Assembly (NCBI RefSeq): GCF_003711515.1
Contig: NW_021167092.1
Span: 797,073-861,072, forward strand
Direction of reading: 5' to 3'
Length of the DNA: 64,000 nucleotides
From: Sodiomyces alkalinus F11
Taxonomy: Eukaryota > Ascomycota > Sordariomycetes > Glomerellales > Plectosphaerellaceae
In this document: one piece after another, positions 1 through 13,119 of the stretch
How positions within the stretch are numbered: position 1 is the stretch's first letter
Layout of the letters: every line of letters starts with the position of its first letter
Made by a program: the position numbers and the translations under genes
The notes under the pieces: generated by a model
Databases searched by the model: none
Told to the model about the DNA's origin: nothing
What the model saw: only the letters and a program-made list of their open reading frames with translations

Positions 1-367
1 GCCTAGCCTTACGTTTAGGGCTCGGTTATTTTCTTCGAACTATAAGTTCGTCTACTTTATAACCTCTTTAATTCTAATAGGTTATTAGGCGGTAGCGTTA
101 GAATCCTGATCTATCGCTAGCGTAGCGCGTAGGTATCGCTAAGCTCTAGATATATAAACGACTAGTTATAGGTCGTGGTACTAAGTAAGGTCGTAATAAT
201 AGATTATCTAGAACTAAGGAAGGAAAAAGGAAAAAAGAGAAAAGTCTACAGCGCTAGGCTAGCTATAAGGTAGCGATAACTTAGCGATATAGGTCCGTTA
301 ACTAAGCGCGCAGTCAGGAAGATCCGGAGTATAGCCGGATCCTCTATATCGGGGTTAACCCGTAATA
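1..367 (-). repeat. LTR of Ty3/gypsy family A (left-edge copy)
   Basis: This stretch is nearly the same sequence as 62113-62483 and is the reverse complement of 34604-34980; a partial copy lies at 55257-55470. It ends in ...CCCGTAATA at 367, which is the RIP-altered complement of a TG LTR start. In this orientation it is the 5' end of a minus-strand A element whose body would lie to the left of the window. Copia sequence (family E) begins directly at 368, so A appears to have inserted into that E copy. Confidence 0.7.
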
Positions 368-479
368 TCTAGCTACGCTGATATAGCGTATCTTAACTAA
401 TAAGATATCGGTATACTAGCCTATTACTTATAAAACCTATCGCGATTAAGAGCTGTAGCGTAGCCACTACAAAGCTACG

Positions 480-3400
480 GTAGTTAATACTAAAGTCTAG
501 GAATATATACGCCCTAACGATTTTATTTCCCCTCCGTAAAAGCCAATTTATATACCTACGGTGAATTCTAAGCGTTAAACTTAGTTCCGTAAGCAGGCGC
601 CACGCCTATATAGCTATTGGATCTATTAGCCGGCGGTTAGCGCCCCTACGAATCTACGATATAGCGCTAGAAGACATAGAAGAATAACCACTATAAATAC
701 GCTAAAGGTATTAACGACGTACTAACGTCGCAGACTAACACTATTAATAAAAGCCGTACGCTACTCCTATTAAACGCCACCTCTTAAGGGGTGTATAAAG
801 CTATTTAACGCGATACCCCTTACTATGTAACTACGTGCCGCGTGGATATCTACGAAGAATATAATAATTACGTTTATATTACTCCGAATAGCCTTAAGAA
901 GCTATAGAAGTAGTTAGTAAGATAGTAAGGACGATTAAAGCACCTTAAAAAGGTTAAATCAACGCCCGTAACGTATATTTAGGTAGTAGATTTCTGTAAC
1001 GCTATCCGTGGTATAGCTAGCCATGATTAGACCGAAGCTAAGAGACGCCTCTTAAATAAGGAAGTAGTCCTTCCCGAGGAACTTTATACTCTTAGATAAT
1101 AATATATCGAGACTAGACTTAAGGACTAAGGAAAACGCGGTCACTCTCGCGCTATAGTATTCCCTATACTATATACTAAAAGCGAAAATAGTAAAGATAT
1201 CTTAGAAACCACGGCTAAGCGTAAAAGGAAAGGCGGACGTGGGAAGAATATACCTAAGAATCCTACTACTATTACCACTGTATCTATAGCCATACCTCTA
1301 TTACTTTAAGTAACCGCTCTTCCTCTAAAAGATATTAATCTGCCCTACGATAAGGGGAGCCCTACAGCATATATACTACGCTTAATTATAATATTAACGC
1401 CTGCTACTACCTATTCCCGGAAATAGTAACGAATAGTTAGACTATATACGATAGCACTATAATAACCGTCTAACGGATCCTTAAATCCGACCCCGTAATC
1501 CGGACGGAAGTAGAAGAACTACGCGCTATAAAGAAGGTAAAGAAAGATAGAAGTCGGGACTCTGTATAGCTTAAAGAGGCGTGACTTAACTATAGTAGTG
1601 TCCGTAGCGGCGTCTTTTACACCTCTACCTTTACGGCTAGCACTACTACTAGCTACCGTCTTCCCCCCTTTACTATCCTGGATTCCGGCGCTATTATTTA
1701 GATTTTTAACGATTTTTCCCGTTTTTCTGACTTTATACCCGCTACGCAGGGAGACTACGTAGTAGCCGGCAGTTTATCCCTATCTATTAAAGGTTACGGT
1801 AACGTGACTATAATATTAAACGGACTAATACACGATTTCAGACTCTTAAACGTCGTATACTACGAAGATTCTACCTATAGCCTAACCACCTACTAATACC
1901 TATAACGGCGAGGATACTAGTCCGATCAGAAGCTACTAAATAACTGCCTTCGATATACTAACGGATCTATACGATATTATCTAAGCTATAACTTCGATTA
2001 AACCATAATCAAGCATATACCCTACGATTCTGACTACTCTACGGCTGCTTGTGTAGGCTTCTATTCGTCGTCTTCTACTCGAAAGTCCGTCTATAAATCA
2101 ACCATACGTTATCTAAGCACTATAAAGGGTATCTTATAGTATTTACGATTAGCCCACGCTGGCCCTAAGCCTCTTAGGCACCTAGAAGAGCAGACGCAGG
2201 GGGTTAAGATTAAGGGCCTAATAACGATTAACTATAAGGCCTACGAGCTGATACAGATAAAGCGGCACGTTAATAAGTACTATAATATCGTACCTGCCTA
2301 CGTAGGGGAATAGTAGGCGACTAATTTCACGGACTTTAACCGAATATCCAATAGGGATTCACGGTTTATGTTTTTCACCGACCGTTATAGTAGTCTTACG
2401 GCCACCTACCTTATCAGGAGTAAACTAATGGCGGATATCCTCGTAATAATTAAGGAATTTCTTACCTCGATGGACCGTTAATTAGACTATAAGGTACGCG
2501 TTTTTAAATCTACTAATAAGCTAATTTAATTCCACGATAGCACCTAATTCCTATACGAAGAGGGTATTCTTTTAGAGGTATCTACTCCTGATACTTAAGC
2601 GTAGAATAGGGGTGCCGAACACGCTACTACTGTCGTACTGTTAAAAGGTTATACGATAAATATCCACGTAAAGATACCGCCGTTTATATAGCCTAAGGCT
2701 ATTCCCACGGCTATGTACGTCCATAAGCGCACGCCGTGAAGGCAGTAACAAGATTAGAAAACGCTATATAAGGTCGTCTGTAATAAAAAGCCCATTTAAT
2801 TATATCTTCGAGCCTACGTTTATAAGACGTACGCAATAACTAAGGACGCCTAGAAAGGTGCTAATAAGCTATTAAATTATATCGCTCGTCGTGCCTATAT
2901 CGGTTACCTTACCAGGTACGATTCTACTAATATATTCCGTATCTAGGTGTCTAGCCTGCGTCGCTATAACTGCATTATTCGCACGCGCGATATAGATTTT
3001 CACGAACACGTCTTTTTTAACGGCGATATTAATACCTTTAAGAACCACCTCCGTTAATTAACTAAGAAGTAACTAAAAGACCTAATTAGTTAGATAAAGT
3101 AGGAAAAGGCTAGAGATCTATAGCCATTTACAGATATATAAGCTAAGGACCCCCCCCCCTTTATATAACTGCTTATTTTAAACTTAACTATTTAGCGGGG
3201 CTAGTTCCCCCTAGATCCTCTTCCTCGATAGCTATGCCGTTAAGGTTATAGACCGTAATACCCGGCCGTAAAGGGGTAAAGAAGGCTATCTCGAGTAAAG
3301 GAGGAAAAGACTTAGGTCACGAACCGTGTGATTTAGCTAGTATAACGCTTAATCCCCGTCTATAGCAGCCTATAAGTCTATAGTTTCCTACTCTACCGGA

Positions 3401-5440
3401 AACCCCGCTATCGTTTATAGTGCTAATAGTAGCCGTAATCTTAGGAAATCGTCGTGCAGCACCTATAGCTATAGACTTCCTTATAGATAAAGCAATATAA
3501 TACCGCGATATCCCTATAGCGACGGCTATAAGAGTCCTTCTAGACAGAGAAGCGCGCCCTAACCGGTAAGGCGATAGCTAGAACAAAGACTATTAGATAG
3601 TAGCGTTTAACGCTAGCCATTACGCCCCGGATATATATATATTAAATAGGACTCCGCTAACTAAATTACGGCTAAAAAGGACTACGCCTATAACGCTATA
3701 GCGGCGTTTATCGCCACTACTTACGTCCACGGCCCCGATAGCAGCCTCGGGAAATATAACTCTAGCGGCTACGAAGATCTATGGTAAAGACCTCCCTCCT
3801 CCCCCGAAAAACCCTCGCGATATACCCTTATACCCTTACGGCCACCCATTGTAACAGGCATAAAAAGACCATCTATAGAGCCACGAGGAGATAGGGTTGG
3901 GGATACGAGTACCGGCATCAGTAGCAGATAGAAATCAGGTTCTTAATTCGGTATAGGTAATAATATATAAATTCGATAAGTATAGGTTTTTATATAAATA
4001 CAAGGCAAGGCTCGTCGTACGAGGAGATTAGCAGTATTAATCCTCTCTGAAAAAGACGTACGTAGTAACGCTAGCCGGATAGCCGTTCCGCGCGTTAATA
4101 GCTATTACAGCCTATTATAACCTTACGCTATTATAATTCGACGTTACAAACGTGTTTATACACGCGCCTGTCCCCCACGATATCTTTATATACCCGCCGC
4201 TAGGCTTTCTAGCCCTTAGGAGCCGTTTATACCTAAAAAAGGCGTTATATAGGCTTAAAGAGTCCCTACTACTTTAGTAAAAGCACTTTTCGGCTATCCT
4301 TTTAGCGGACGGGTCTTAGATAGTGCCGTAGGAACCGTGTTATTTTCTACGTCGCGGTCTAATCCTGTTTTTCTACGTTAAAGATATCGTTATTGCTTGT
4401 AAAGAATAATATAAAGCATAGATAGAGCAGGCTATTAATAACCTATAACGCTACTATAACCTATAAGATAGCGATCCTCTATAGTGGTTACTTAGTTGTC
4501 AGGTTATTCGCGACCGTGCCACATATAAGATCTAGCTATCGTAACGCGACTACGTTATAAAACTAGAACGCCTATTAAAGCCGAATAGTAAGTATAGCAG
4601 TAACTATTGCCTAACGTACCTACTTAAGGTTATAGAACTGCTGCCCTATTCAGGGACCACGACTAATATTAAAAGCTATTGACGGAAGATAGGATCTATA
4701 CTATACGTAGTAGTGATATCGTAGCTAAATATCGCTTTTATAGTATCTAGGATATACCGGTTTAATACTAATCTAGGGCCTATACACTATAAGGCCGCCG
4801 ATTATCTAATACTCTATCTAATTAATAGCTAACCATTTACGTTAAAACTAGGAGGTGGCGATACTATCGAAATATACACTAACGCCTCCTTTACCGATAA
4901 TAACCTTAATCGTAAAGGCAGTTAAGCGTTCGTGATATGCTTATTTAGAGGAACTATCGCGTAGCGCGCTAATAAGCAGGATATAGGTATAACGTTAATA
5001 ATGGAAGCAGAGCTATTAGCGTTACCATAAGGTGTAAAGGAGGGCATCTTTACATAACGCCTATTATACGGTATAGGAGTGGAATTTAACAATCCGGAAT
5101 TAAGAATCCTATACGATAATAACTAGATGATTCGGTTAGTTAATTAAGAGATTAGCGCGTTAATAACGCGCCTTCCCCACGTCGATATCCACGGCAATTA
5201 GTTACGTTAAGTAAAGGAATAAGGGCAAATACTCGTAGTAGACGTTATAAGCGAGGAAATAGTGGTAAACGGATTAACGAAGGCGTTATATAGCGAGAAA
5301 TTTAAGATATTCAGGTTTTAGGTAGGAGTAATAGATATACAGAAACGGCTATAGTAAAAACAGCTGGAGGAAGTCCGGATAGAGCATTTAGAGGACCTAG
5401 AGGATAAATATAAGGGCGGCTATAGTAAAGAGATTATATA
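480..5440 (+). pseudogene. copia gag-pol polyprotein remnant (family E, copy 0)
   Basis: The frame is broken throughout by TAA/TAG. Recognisable parts, in order: an aspartic protease motif of the copia type at 1675-1710 (I-L-D-S-G-A, then a His position now a stop); integrase-core-like sequence near 2360-2450 (FFTDRYSSLTATYL); reverse transcriptase at about 4140-4420, where the YVDD box reads YVKD (FFYVKDIVIACK, near 4370-4410); and RNase H near 4862-4925, where the expected D-A-S-F-x-D reads N-A-S-F-T-D. Loss of catalytic Asp codons together with Gln/Trp-derived stops shows it is dead. The E family also has a Pro/Thr-rich linker between integrase and RT. No polyprotein can be made from this copy. 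Confidence 0.75.
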
Positions 5441-5586
5441 GGTTATATACCTGCTATGTCGGTTACGAAAAGCTTTAATCTTCTAACTATTATTTAGGGC
5501 GATTAGGGGGTGTGGCGAATAAACTATAGTTTTTTCGGTTATATAACGGGCCGGATTACTAAGAGTATAACCCGGGTAGACGCTTA

Positions 5587-5716
5587 TAGAATCTACACTA
5601 TATAAAATACCGTAGCAGCGATTCCCTAACAGTCCTTATACAGTCACAATTATACACAATTGCCTCAATGAATCGTAACCTATTTTGTGACGAATTCTAC
5701 TACGCTTTATCTAACA
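5587..5716 (+). repeat. 3' LTR of family E (130 bp)
   Basis: It starts TAGAATCTACACT (ancestral TG altered to TA) and ends ...TTTATCTAACA. It matches the reverse complements of 22449-22578 and 27956-28085, also 130 bp each. A purine-rich tract (cccgggtagacgctta) precedes it as a likely polypurine tract. Confidence 0.8.
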
Positions 5717-8700
5717 GAAAACGACCGTATATAAGAAAACTACGGCCGTAATAAAGGAGCCACCGATTAAGATCCCTATAACTATCTATAACCTATCCGA
5801 AAAAGGGCGTACGCTTTACCTATAAGATCGCCGTATATACCGCGAGGAAAAGGAAGATAACGAAGTATAGTAAAAAGAGCTTAATAAGGTATGTTGGTAT
5901 ATCAGGGCGACTATCTATACTATGTTACGTAACCTCCTTGCATAGCTATAGGATAATAACGTATATAGCCCGCGGGCCTTGGCTACCCTCCTCCACGCGT
6001 AAACAGGACCGACTCTTATAGACCTCTATAAGGAAGCCCTAATTCTATATCGTCGGCATACCTCGCCTATAAAGGTGATACCTAAGGATATAAACGCGTG
6101 ACTTATAAGCTAGAAAACAGCGATAATACACTATAAATATATAGATGTTTCAGAGCTATTAAGCATAGACTCTTAGGTGGAAGACGCGTTGAATGCTATT
6201 AGACCTATCGCCTAGGAATAGAGTAATCACTACCTGGTAAATAAATACAAGAAGATTACGGAAAACGAGCTAACAATTAAGGACTTCGTAAAGGCACTAA
6301 GGGCTATTCTTAATAATATAAAGAGCATCTAATCTACTATAAAGCCTAACGTTAGGAGAGGCATATTTAATACCCTCAGGAACCTCCCCGATACTAAGGA
6401 TACTACTACTACTACTAATAGTAAAGATAATAGTAAGCGCTCTTATAGCGATATATCTATAAAGGCTATCCCCCCCGCGACAAGGAGGCCTTACGAAATC
6501 TATAAAAACCCCTATACTACCCCCGGCTATTAGTACATAAGGCCGGATATACGCCCTTGTAGCTAGAGCGGCTAAGAAGATATTATAAAGGTTATAGAGA
6601 AGAAGATACATAACTATAGCTTTAAAAGCCGCGTAGACACCGCGATACAGAAGGGACGAGGAGTCTTAGAGTCCGATACCGCGACTAAGATAGAAGAGGA
6701 GCCTTAAGAATAACTCTATATACTAGACTTATTTTATCTACTGCGTAAGAAGCATCTATCGGCTTCTACACTACGGAAAAAGTGAGTGTGGAGCGTTTTT
6801 ATACGATAACTCAATTAAGATTATAAGAATAAGGAGTATCCCTCTCTATTAACTAAGCCAAAGTATTACTACACTACGAAATCCTAGACTCAGGATCGTT
6901 AATCCACGTCTTTAATAATCAAAGTCGTTTTATAACGGTTAGACCGCCTAATAGCACTTTATCCTTTTAGGTACGCACCTATAAGGCTCCTATCCTCGGA
7001 TACGGAGAGGTTAAGCAACGTGTATAATCTCTATCCGGCGCGAAGAGGTTATTATATCTCCGCGATATCGTATACTATAAGGAATTCTTCACTAATATTA
7101 TCTAGGAACGTGAGCTACACCTATAAGGCTACCGCTAGGACTCTATAAATAACATTATCGTTAGCTCTACTAATAACCGGCCTATCTATAAGCTACTAGA
7201 TATCCACGGCTTCGTATATAATCGAATATACGGCGGCCACCGTTACCACGTTTACGGATCTGGCTTAACACCCACGCGATAACCCCTAGGGAAGATCACG
7301 ATAACCGCGGTAACTGTAGAAGACTATAGCGAAAAGGTAATATAAAGGCCTTGGCTACTACGGCATAGATACCCTTATAAGGCTTATTAACGCTACTTAG
7401 GAGGTAAGAACTATGGGGCCGTGTAGTACTAAATATAACGCGTATACGTAATTATAAACACCTGTATAGATTAGAAGCATACTATCCCTTTACCAGGTAA
7501 AGCCCGGTAAGGCCCTAGCTATTAGTTTTCACGATCTAGAAGAGTCGGAATCGTTAGGCGGCCTGCATAAGTCTATTATATTCGTTAGAGATATGTTTAT
7601 GGAATATACCTGAGATTACTACCTGTAGAAGAGAGAACAAGGCTCTATTCTTAAAAGGTTAAAAGACGTTTTTACCCTGCTTAAGACCTAATTTAATGAT
7701 AAGTCACGTCTTATACGGGCAGACCCCGAGATATCCTAGTATGTAGAAGTTATTACTTTCCTCGCTGCTAAGGGGGTAGAAAGCTAGCAGTTAGCACTAT
7801 ATTCCTAGAACCAGAATAGTATTATAAAATAGCTTAGAGGTATTATTAAGAGAAGGGCGAGGGCTATAAAGACTAAAACTAATCTGCTTATATCTATCGA
7901 GCCTAAGATCTTTAAGACTACTATCTACCTATATAATAAAACCACACGATATATTAATAAGTGGAAAACGCCGTATAAGGGCCTATGTGGCCGTTAACCT
8001 AACCTTATATACCTACAGGTATACGACTATATTTATAAAGATACGCAATACCTAACTAAAAGGAACCGCCTATAAAGACTAGAACCGAAGGCGTGGATCG
8101 GATACTATATTAGATACGTCTCCTTAAATAGCTTTTTGCGTATAGCTCCTATACCTAATAGACGTTATTACTGTAAAAGATATACTCTTCAACGAAGATA
8201 AGACCTTTAACGGTAAGATTAAAATGCTATAAGCTCTAGTATCGGGTAAAGTGATTAGCAAACGCCTATAATCTATCCGTATTACGTAATCCGGTAATAT
8301 AATAATCCACGCGCAAACCGCGAGCCGACTACTATTAAGAGATATAGCTATAGACGGGTTAGATTTCGAGTCGGAAGACTCTAACGCCACCGATATTACT
8401 ACGAAAGAGGCTATAGCTATTACTACGGAAAAGGCCACCGCTATTACTACGGAGACTCCACGGTTTACCACTATAAGGTTCAAGCCATTTTCTGTACCTC
8501 TAATATCCCTGGCCGGAGACCCTACGCGCGTGTTCCTTATCGCGTTAGCCGTGGTTCGGGGTATAGAAGAAGACGATAACTAATAACGGGCGGCCGCGGA
8601 TACCCCTAAGGGATCCTTATCTAATAGGACTATAATTGGCAGGCACTATACGCGCGTAAGGATCCCGCCGTATAGACCCTATACGAACGTATAGCCCTAA

Positions 8701-10860
8701 GCTATCCGCTTGTTTAGGCCGGAGCTATACGTCTGTATAGATCCGGAATTTTACGTCCGTATAGGAACCGGAAGATATGTAGTCCGGGCCCGCCGAGTAT
8801 ATATATCCTCGGCGCTGCTTACCCCTTAGTTTAGTAGAAGATATCTTTATTCTACCCTTATATACTAGAGTAAAGGTCAGCCTTTTAAACCCCAGGAGCC
8901 CTAGGTCCAATAGTACTGGCTGGCCAGGGATTTGCCTGGACAGAGCATATTATTATCGGTTATACGCCTATTACCCGCGCCCCTATCTACCACGAGTCTC
9001 TACACAACTAAGAAGGTATAGAACGATAATACCTCGAAGGCGTTCTTTAACACTAAAAGGACTTATAATCCTATACATATAAGGACAAAAGCTATTAACG
9101 ACGATAACGTCGGCGCTATAAATCCCTCTCCCTCTAATGCCTCCTCGCTGCTATTAAGTCTAGCCCGTGATAATCTCCCGCCTCTGCTAAACTACTGCCA
9201 CGATATACGCCTCTATCCCTTACGGAAACGGTGGTTATAGGCTAAAGGGGAGTACCTTAAGGGGTACCCATAAATAGGCTACTAGAAGGAGGTAAGTGGC
9301 GATTAGGCTAATAAGTAATAAGCCCTTGCCTATACACAGGCATATATATATATATTTAATAAGGAAGTAATTCTTACTAAATATAAAGTACACCTTATAG
9401 TATAAGGGGATTAATAAGAACGGTTAGAGACTAAATATAACTATACCGCTATATTAGCTTTGCGGTCCTTCCGTATATTAATAGCTATTACCGCTCGATT
9501 TAATCTAGAGATAAGGTAGTACGATACTATTAGCGCGTTCGTTAACGCGAGTCTTAAGGAGGAAGTATTTATAAAGATACCGTAAGGTTACGAGGTGCTA
9601 GGTAAGGTCCTACTATTATAGCAAGCCCTCTTCGGCCTCAGGGTATCACTCCTACTATAGTAAGACAAATTTAGCAGCAGGCTATAGAAGATAGAATTCA
9701 CGGCCGTCCCTAATAATCCCTATATTATAACCTATAACAGTTTAATCTTTTTCTTCTACGTTAACGATATTGGACTTATCTATTATAGAGGTCGTAAGAG
9801 TAAAGCCGACGACCTTAAGGCTACCCTTAAGCAAAGCTATAGGTTATCTAGAGACGACGAAATCCGCTACTTTCTAGGGATTAAGTCCTAAGAGACTAAT
9901 CTACCCGTAGATTATAGTTATTCTAAGCCACCTATATAGAGAAGATCGCCGTTAAATACTAAGTAGATATCCGTTTTCGAAAACCGCTAAAGATTCTATT
10001 ATAAGCTACGAAGCGTTTAATACTACGTGATAGAGGAGACTATACATTAATCCTGGAAGTCCGTTAGTACGAGGGTATAATCGGTTTAATCCGATATACC
10101 GCTATCGTGATAAGACCCGATATCGCGTTCGCCTATTCGAACCTTTCCTAATATCACGTTAACCGCCCTCTAACTATCTTAAAACGGCTTAATAAATACT
10201 ACTATTCTTATATTATATAAGACACTACTACCTATAATTCGGTAGGAATGGACTTTTTTAACTGTAAGCAACGCGTCTTTTCGGAATAATCTAGACCGCA
10301 AGAGTTTATAAGGATATATAATAAAGCTTTTCGGTGGTATAATTAACTAGAAGACGGGTAAGTAACCGACGGTTACGATATCGTTAATAGAGTTAGAAGT
10401 AATTACTCTTACAGAGGCAGCTAAGAAGACGTTATTCGTTAGTCGGATATTAATGCATTTAGAGCTTCGGTTAAATTAATCATAACTATAACTATATTAC
10501 AATAATTAGCAGACTATTAACGTCGTTAATAAGAAAGTATAATGTCTATAAATAAGACTACGCCATGTTAATATTTATAACTAGTAAGCGCGTTAATCTG
10601 GATAGTAAGGACTCTTTAAAGTTATATATGTTAACACGAAGGATATAATCGTAGACAGATTAACGAAGGTATTACCGGAGGCGGGGATTAACTGACTCTA
10701 ATAACAGCTTAATTTAACGGATTAAAAGAATCGTCTTAAGTAGTTAAAATGCCTATATAAAGAGATTAAGCGTATTAAAGCTGTAGCGACGACAAGGCCC
10801 CTCGAAAGCGTGGTAGATCTAATAGATATAGATTTGATTAAGCTAATTAGGAATAAGAAA
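5717..10860 (+). pseudogene. copia gag-pol polyprotein remnant (family B, copy 1)
   Basis: Gag-like sequence runs to about 6720. The protease motif I-L-D-S-G-S-L-I-H-V-F is intact at 6881-6913. The integrase end with the usual copia Q-N-x(3)-E-R region is at about 7800-8060. A Thr/Ala/Ile-rich spacer follows near 8385-8480. RT lies at about 9600-9790, with ALFGLRVSPLL readable and the YVDD box as YVND. RNase H lies at about 10240-10440. Dozens of TAA/TAG codons break the frame, mostly at former Gln or Trp codons. The ends of gag and pol are estimates. Confidence 0.75.
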
Positions 10861-11034
10861 CCGATCACTATAGAATTACATTAAACGGTTAAACAGGGCG
10901 GATTCAGATCACTTTTACGAGGGCGTTTTCCGTGAAGTATTATTTGCATAATGGAAAAGTTAAGAGCTTTTAGTTTACACCGAATCGTTTAATTAGTGGT
11001 TTATCTAGGAGGACCCACCTTAACTAAGGGGGAA

Positions 11035-11298
11035 TATCGTATAGGCATAGACTATACCTAGCAGACTATACCTGACTAAGGGCTTCGGATCTCGTGGACC
11101 TGTGGTATTAGAATATAATAAGGGCGGATACAGGAAAAGACCGGATAGAATCCACGTAATATAGTACTTATAAACATACTATATACTACCTAAGGTAAGA
11201 GAGAAGAGACTCAGACAGATATAACTTAATATAATACACCCATATAAGATTTCTGTTCTATCAGGTTTACTATACAAGTGCTATTTTAACGTGCGACA
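11035..11298 (+). repeat. 3' LTR of family B copy 1
   Basis: It starts TATCGTATAGGC (TG altered to TA) and ends ...ACGTGCGACA; 264 bp. The purine-rich run ctaagggggaa lies directly in front. It matches 34127-34389 and the reverse complement of 48549-48823. Confidence 0.8.
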
Positions 11299-11957
11299 AT
11301 TTATTTCCGTGTTCAATATACGATATAACCACTGAAAAAACGTACAAGTTAGTATATTCATCGCCTGCGAATTTAGGAAGCTGATGAACTTTCGACAAAC
11401 GAACCTTTACTAATAGTACCTATAATATAAAAGCTTTAACACTATAATCTCCAAGTTAATCTAGAATCGGTTTATAGCTCTTTTATATAGGAAAGACTTT
11501 AGCTACTACTTTATAGCTATAAACTACATAGAAGGCACTTTCTATCAAGCTACTAGATATAAACTTCGATTTATTAGGGTGTTATTATTAGATACGTTGT
11601 AGCTTAAACCGTTATAATAGTGTTAAAATTAGGGAGTTGAAATCGTAGAGTAATTGAGATAATCTTAGTGTGTATACTAAAGTTAGCCTCCTTTCTGTGC
11701 CAGCCACTCTTTGCAGACTGCATTTTATGCCTGTAATTACGCCCGGACCTATTTTGCGGCTTTTTAGCCGCGTTTTACGATGTATACTATCGTATAGTAT
11801 ATATTACTATAATCTATAAAATCGGTCTAATTTAGCAATATATAGGTTCTATATCTAATTATAAGGTAGGTTTTTGCTACTTATTCCGTGCAGATTATAC
11901 TAAATGAGATATTTTGACTATACGATAAACTCCCCCCCCGGCGGGCAGCAGGATAAG
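11299..11957. other. unassigned spacer between two B elements
   Basis: About 660 bp with milder RIP than its neighbours; CA and TG dinucleotides survive around 11690-11760. No open frame of note and no match to the other repeats in the window was seen. A small perfect hairpin, GCGGC-TTTTTA-GCCGC, lies at about 11756-11771. A C9 run lies near 11930. Confidence 0.5.
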
Positions 11958-13081
11958 TGTCGCACGTCAAATAGCACTTGTAGCGTACTCCTGATTAAGC
12001 AGGCATCTCGTGTATGTGTATTATATTAAGTTATATCTGAGTGAGTGTCTTATACTCTTAATTTAGCTATTGAAGCTAAAGACCTTATCTCACGCCTTAA
12101 ATACCTAGGCACTTCGATTTCTGTATAGTGGTGCCCCTCGCACGTAGGGATAGAGGGTAACGAACTAGCGGATAAAGTGGCTAAAGGGGCGTTAAACCCC
12201 GAAAAGGCTACTAAATCCGTTAGCTGAGTTACCCTTAGCCACCTAAAACGCCGGGTAAATAAAGCCCTTATTCAAGACTGGAAAGCCCTGTGAAATAACG
12301 AAGAGGAGGCGGAACAAAGAGGTATATCGATGGGTTTATGCCGCCTTTATAGGCCCCTAGTCCGCGATAACCTCCGTTTCTCCCGAAAACCACTACTAAC
12401 ATAAGGCCCTAAATAGGTAACATCGGCTTTTACGCAGTTAAAACCCGGCCTCGGATACCTAAAAACATACTACAAAAGGGCCTGAAACTGCGCTAATAAC
12501 CGCTGTTTCTGTCCCGGCTCCCCTATACAGGATACAGCACACCTTACCCCTTCCTGTCCTTCTTATAAAGAAGAACGAAAAGCACTGCGGGAGGCCATAG
12601 CAGGCCTACCGCTATCTCTGCCGCTATTATTTAGTACGAAAAGAGGAATACAGGCCCTACAGGCCTATACTTTTGTTACTAAAATAGCTTCGGCGGAGTG
12701 GTATAGGGCGTAAACTATGATTCCTGCGGTCTAGTTATTTTGCTTTGGTTTTTACCTATTAGGTTTATCAGGCAGATTATTACGGAGGATCTCCTTTGTT
12801 TACTACGCTTGATTTTACTATACCTAGCTCCTGATAGCCTTTAGCCCTTAGGGCGATAGACGCCGCGCTATAGCTTTAGGGCTGCATTGGTCTAAAAAAA
12901 AAAAAAAAAACCCCACCTTAATTTAGGTGGTGTAGACTCTTATTATAGGCAATATATTATTTAGATACTATCTAGCCTTTCTCGATATCCACCCTTATTA
13001 TATTCGAATCCCCGAGGTCCGGAGCCCTTAATTAGGTATAAACCCCCTAAAAGCCCGTTATAGTCATATACCTATACGATA
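11958..13081 (-). repeat. 3' LTR of B copy 3, split by a LINE
   Basis: The parts 11958-12066 and 12927-13081 together make a B LTR. It starts TGTCGCACGTC and ends ...CCTATACGATA, the reverse complements of the B LTR end and start. The break falls within the sequence cttaatttagg, which is continuous in the solo LTR at 48549-48823. Confidence 0.75.
12067..12916 (+). mobile_element. Tad-like LINE, 5'-truncated 3' end with poly(A)
   Basis: The fragment begins inside the RNase H domain, where WCPSHVGIEGNELADK is readable near 12125-12180 after a stop in place of a residue. It continues through the C-terminal Cys/His motif (C-F-C-P...H...C-P-S-Y, near 12500-12565), ends its frame near 12715, and closes with about 17 A residues before 12911. 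It is flanked by CTTAATTTAG at 12057-12066 and 12917-12926, a 10-bp target duplication. The 5' truncation, poly(A) and duplication are as expected of target-primed reverse transcription. RIP stops are fewer than in the host LTR, so it may be younger. Confidence 0.8.
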
Positions 13082-13119
13082 CACTCCCTTAGTTTAAGGT
13101 GGGTCCTTCTAGGTTAACC

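Larger units (their letters stand above)
368..5716 (+). mobile_element. Ty1/copia element, family E, 5'-truncated, RIP-degraded
   Basis: The stretch aligns along its length with the reverse complement of 22449-27890, the full-length E copy. Its own 5' LTR and leader are missing because the A LTR abuts at 367. The order gag, protease, integrase, reverse transcriptase, RNase H, 3' LTR is the copia order. The 3' LTR is 130 bp, the same length as in the other E copy. Directly after the LTR the gag of family B begins in mid-frame, so this E copy inserted into the B element at 5717-11298. Confidence 0.8.
5717..11298 (+). mobile_element. Ty1/copia element, family B copy 1, 5'-truncated
   Basis: It is collinear with 28880-34389 of the full-length B copy (5.58 versus 5.51 kb). 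The 5' LTR and first part of gag are absent because E lies in front. It ends with a complete 3' LTR at 11035-11298. No partner target duplication can be examined because the left end is missing. Confidence 0.8.

Noticed and set aside
3142..3160. Poly-C runs here, near 11930 and near 49125 as possible signals
   Set aside because: No consistent position relative to element ends; they are most likely slippage tracts or assembly-sensitive homopolymers.
6297..6611. Minus-strand 104-codon ORF
   Set aside because: It is antisense to B copy 1 gag with no feature of its own.
8124..8910. Two minus-strand ORFs rich in Val/Ile/Ser
   Set aside because: They lie opposite the B copy 1 pol spacer and the region after it; composition is explained by the sense repeats.
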